From Candidatus Woesearchaeota archaeon (GTDB lineage: Archaea > Nanobdellota > Nanobdellia > Woesearchaeales > GCA-2687795): a stretch of DNA of 7,563 nt. Within the stretch, counting starts at the first letter, position 1. Every line of letters begins with the position of its first letter. The notes beneath the pieces were generated by a model. That model ran no database searches, had not been told where the DNA came from, and was given only the letters and a program-made list of their open reading frames with translations. Positions 5,821 through 7,563 of this stretch are shown here, piece by piece. Made by a program: the position numbers and the translations under genes. Location: assembly GCA_002687795.1 (NCBI GenBank), contig NZBG01000020.1:1-7563 (forward strand), written 5' to 3'.

Positions 5821-7563
5821 TTATTTCACATAATAACTTCCATCAAACTCCCACTCAACATCATCCTCAACCTTAACCCAATATCCATAACCTGGTTTCA
5901 TTGTCTGCAAAGTGTTTAAGAACATAGACTTATCCGGATGATAAGATAACCAGGAATTATTATAAGCAAATATTCCTGTAAAGTCAACATTTCCTAATGC
6001 AGCAGTTACCTGTTCTTCTGTTAAGGATGGGTATCCTATCAGGTTCCAGCCCTGCTTAAGGCTGTAATTGGTTAACTCAGGCAAAGTTCCATTAACATCC
6101 AGTATCCCACTCTCTGACATCTTAATCCAGTAGCCTTTCTCAGGTGTTATTACAGCTATATTGCTTATCCAGTTGTTCGTAGAAGAATCATAAGTAAAGA
6201 TGCTTTCATACTTTCCATCTATTGATGAGAGAGCTGATTCAACCGAATCATCCTCAAGGGTTAAAGGGATGCTGATGAGGTTCCAGTCAGGGTTTAATGT
6301 GAGATTCAGCTTCCATTCATAATTACAGCTATAAGTGTTATTAGCTGGAGGGTTGTTGTCTGATTCTAAGCCTGTAATTGCATAGCAATTATTAGTGTCA
6401 TTAAACCAGCCTGTATAGGTATTGTCTGGCCTGCAATCTGTGAACACTTCTTGCCAATTTGGTGTGCAGTAATCGCAACTAACATCCTGGTAATCATAAT
6501 ATGTGTTATTATTGCCGCTGTTCCATAAGTCAGAGCCCAATCCTGTGACAGCATAACAGGTGCTGTAGTTTGCATCATACTCTGTTTTGTTTCTTTTCTG
6601 AGGTTGGGTGTCATTTATTAAACAGATGCCTTCATTCACCCATTCTGTCCATGATGAGTTAACTGGGCTGGGGCTGCAGTAATCACAGCTTTCTGGACTG
6701 AATTCGTTATAATCCCCAGAGTATAAATCAGAGCTTAAACCGGTTTCAGAGTAACAACTCATTAAATCAGTAACAGCATTGCAATGCTGCTTATCATCCG
6801 GCTGGCAGATATCGTATCCTGAGCAACTCCATAAAGGCTCACAGTAGTCGCAATAAACAGTTTGAGATTCATAATAAGTATTATTATTCCCATTATTCCA
6901 TAAGTCTGATTCTAATTGGGTAACAGCATAGCATGTATCATAGTTGGCATCGTATTCAGTTCTGCTTCTTGTTTGTGGCTGAGTGTCATTGATTAAACAG
7001 TTGCCTTGATTTTCCCAAGCTGACCAAGGTGTGTTGGTTGGAGATGGTGTGCAGTAGTCACATGCTTGGTTTAGAGGATCTGGTTGTGTTTCTGGTTGAC
7101 TGCAGTTGTTAGCGTCATAATAGTTTTTGAACTGGTTGTCTGTGGTGTCACAGGTTGACCAAGTGTTGTTTAGTACCCAGTCTGGAACGCAAATACTATC
7201 AACTATTGTTATGTTAACTTTCTCAGTTGTGTTTGTTACAATAGAAGGTATAATAGAACTATAGATTGTATAGAATTGCCAAGATGAATTAAGGTCTCCT
7301 GTTGCGTTGACTCTCCAGGTGTGTTCACATACGTTTCCAGCTTTCATGTTTAGGCAAGCCGTTGGATTTTGGTCTATTGTGTAGAAAGGTGTTCCATTGT
7401 TCATTGGGATTATACCTTTTGTACTGCCGCTTCTTCCAGCAGCCCAGAGAAGTGAGTTGACTAATAATAAATCAGCTCCTTCTGATGTTGTTGTGTCACC
7501 ATAACGAAGATTTAAGCCAACAACTTTTCCACTATTAATCTCTTTTACTGCTGCTCCAATATA
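5821..7563 (-). CDS. Large secreted repeat-rich surface protein (partial, N-terminus beyond the window)
   Basis: The frame is open from the right edge to TAA at 5821-5823, giving the C-terminal 580 residues. The first ATG (7404) is internal, because VVGLNLRYGDTTTSEGADLL and NSLLWAAGRSG precede it in frame. Order from the edge: the end of an alpha/beta domain resembling the tail of GATase/DUF4350-like modules (1-50); a block with HTWRVNATGDLNSSW (about 80-120); a Cys/Trp-rich array of five modules (about 125-420), two of them near-identical 74-residue units with W-x-x-W, CLINDTQPQ and TEYDANY; and two tandem 'WNLI...GYWVK' modules at the C-terminus. The Trp pairs, spaced Cys and Q-x-R pattern resemble thrombospondin type 1-like repeats. 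About twenty N-x-S/T sequons and the many Cys indicate an extracellular, probably N-glycosylated and disulphide-bonded protein. No C-terminal membrane anchor is present. A role in the cell surface or attachment to a partner cell is inference. Confidence 0.8.
   Translation of the reverse strand, partial: YIGAAVKEINSGKVVGLNLRYGDTTTSEGADLLLVNSLLWAAGRSGSTKGIIPMNNGTPFYTIDQNPTACLNMKAGNVCEHTWRVNATGDLNSSWQFYTIYSSIIPSIVTNTTEKVNITIVDSICVPDWVLNNTWSTCDTTDNQFKNYYDANNCSQPETQPDPLNQACDYCTPSPTNTPWSAWENQGNCLINDTQPQTRSRTEYDANYDTCYAVTQLESDLWNNGNNNTYYESQTVYCDYCEPLWSCSGYDICQPDDKQHCNAVTDLMSCYSETGLSSDLYSGDYNEFSPESCDYCSPSPVNSSWTEWVNEGICLINDTQPQKRNKTEYDANYSTCYAVTGLGSDLWNSGNNNTYYDYQDVSCDYCTPNWQEVFTDCRPDNTYTGWFNDTNNCYAITGLESDNNPPANNTYSCNYEWKLNLTLNPDWNLISIPLTLEDDSVESALSSIDGKYESIFTYDSSTNNWISNIAVITPEKGYWIKMSESGILDVNGTLPELTNYSLKQGWNLIGYPSLTEEQVTAALGNVDFTGIFAYNNSWLSYHPDKSMFLNTLQTMKPGYGYWVKVEDDVEWEFDGSYYVK
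5826..6065 (-). repeat. C-terminal WNLI module, copy 2
   Basis: It encodes SLKQGWNLIGYPSL through GYGYWVKVEDDVEWEFDG at the very end of the surface protein. It shares with copy 1 an opening Gly/Asp-Trp-Asn-Leu-Ile strand, an Ile-Phe-x-Tyr strand in the middle (IFAYNNSW) and a closing Gly-Tyr-Trp-Val/Ile-Lys. Modules of this kind recur near the C-termini of archaeal and bacterial secreted proteins; their role is not established, with surface retention one possibility. Confidence 0.6.
6090..6315 (-). repeat. C-terminal WNLI module, copy 1
   Basis: It encodes LNLTLNPDWNLISIPLTLED through KGYWIKMSESGILDVNG in the surface protein. Its strand order matches copy 2, with IFTYDSSTNNW corresponding to IFAYNNSW. 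Identity is modest and confined to the motif positions, so this is an old duplication within the protein. Confidence 0.6.
6463..6690 (-). repeat. Cys/Trp-rich TSP1-like module, copy 2
   Basis: It encodes a 74-residue unit from CDYCSPSP to the next CDYC, with W-T-E-W, CLINDTQPQ, TEYDANY, TCYAVT and NNNTYY. By direct alignment 54 of 74 residues match the copy at 6839-7066 without gaps. DNA similarity is also clear. The units are separated by a different Cys-rich module (6691-6838), so the array alternates two module types. Confidence 0.85.
6839..7066 (-). repeat. Cys/Trp-rich TSP1-like module, copy 1
   Basis: It encodes the 74-residue unit from CDYCTPSP to the next CDYC, with W-S-A-W, CLINDTQPQ, TEYDANY, TCYAVT and NNNTYY. 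It is the partner of the copy at 6463-6690, with no gap between them when aligned. More divergent Cys-rich modules flank it at 7066-7190 (beginning CVPDW) and 6691-6838 (beginning CEPLWSCSG). Confidence 0.85.

Noticed and set aside
6366..6614. A second minus-strand open frame of 82 codons inside the surface-protein gene
   Set aside because: It overlaps the repeat array in another frame and is low-complexity; the main frame shows clear conserved modules.
6463..7066. CRISPR-like repeat array
   Set aside because: The repeats are 228-base coding modules with only two copies and conserved reading frame, not short repeats with unique spacers.

Overview
The window looks like an AT-rich chromosome segment from a small-genome archaeon of the DPANN type (Woesearchaeota/Pacearchaeota-like). 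That placement is an inference. It rests mainly on the right-hand surface protein, whose sequon-rich Cys/Trp modules, 'TWRVNATGDLNSSW' block and paired 'WNLI...GYWVK' modules are a style I associate with these archaea, and on TATA-like boxes close to the start codons. There are no RNA genes or CRISPR arrays in the window.

Layout. (1) Bases 1-90 hold the last 17 codons (stop included) of a possible plus-strand ORF. They are followed by a strong GC hairpin and AGGTTCA, which resembles the right end of an IS200/IS605-type element but could simply be a terminator. (2) Bases 149-2600 carry a minus-strand cluster, read from right to left. It contains a hypothetical soluble protein whose frame stays open 44 codons upstream without a normal start, a small ORF that appears broken by a one-base frameshift, and a putative lipoprotein with a caspase/gingipain-like His...Cys arrangement. 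After the TAG stop of the last gene, a coding-looking frame continues for 22 codons. The cluster looks either partly decayed or affected by sequence errors. (3) Bases 2704-5794 carry two plus-strand genes: a full-length MutS1 mismatch-repair ATPase ending in a bacterial-type sliding-clamp motif (QMSLL), and a phosphoribosyltransferase-like protein 52 bases downstream with an altered PRPP loop. (4) Bases 5821-7563 carry, convergently on the minus strand, the C-terminal 580 residues of a large secreted, repeat-rich surface protein that runs off the right edge.

The mutS-PRTase pair may be cotranscribed, although a TATA-like box between them leaves room for a separate promoter. The most unusual items are the caspase-like lipoprotein with its damaged-looking neighbours, the bacterial-type MutS, and the PRTase with a Lys-Cys-Lys loop. 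No complete novel multi-gene system can be demonstrated from this window alone.
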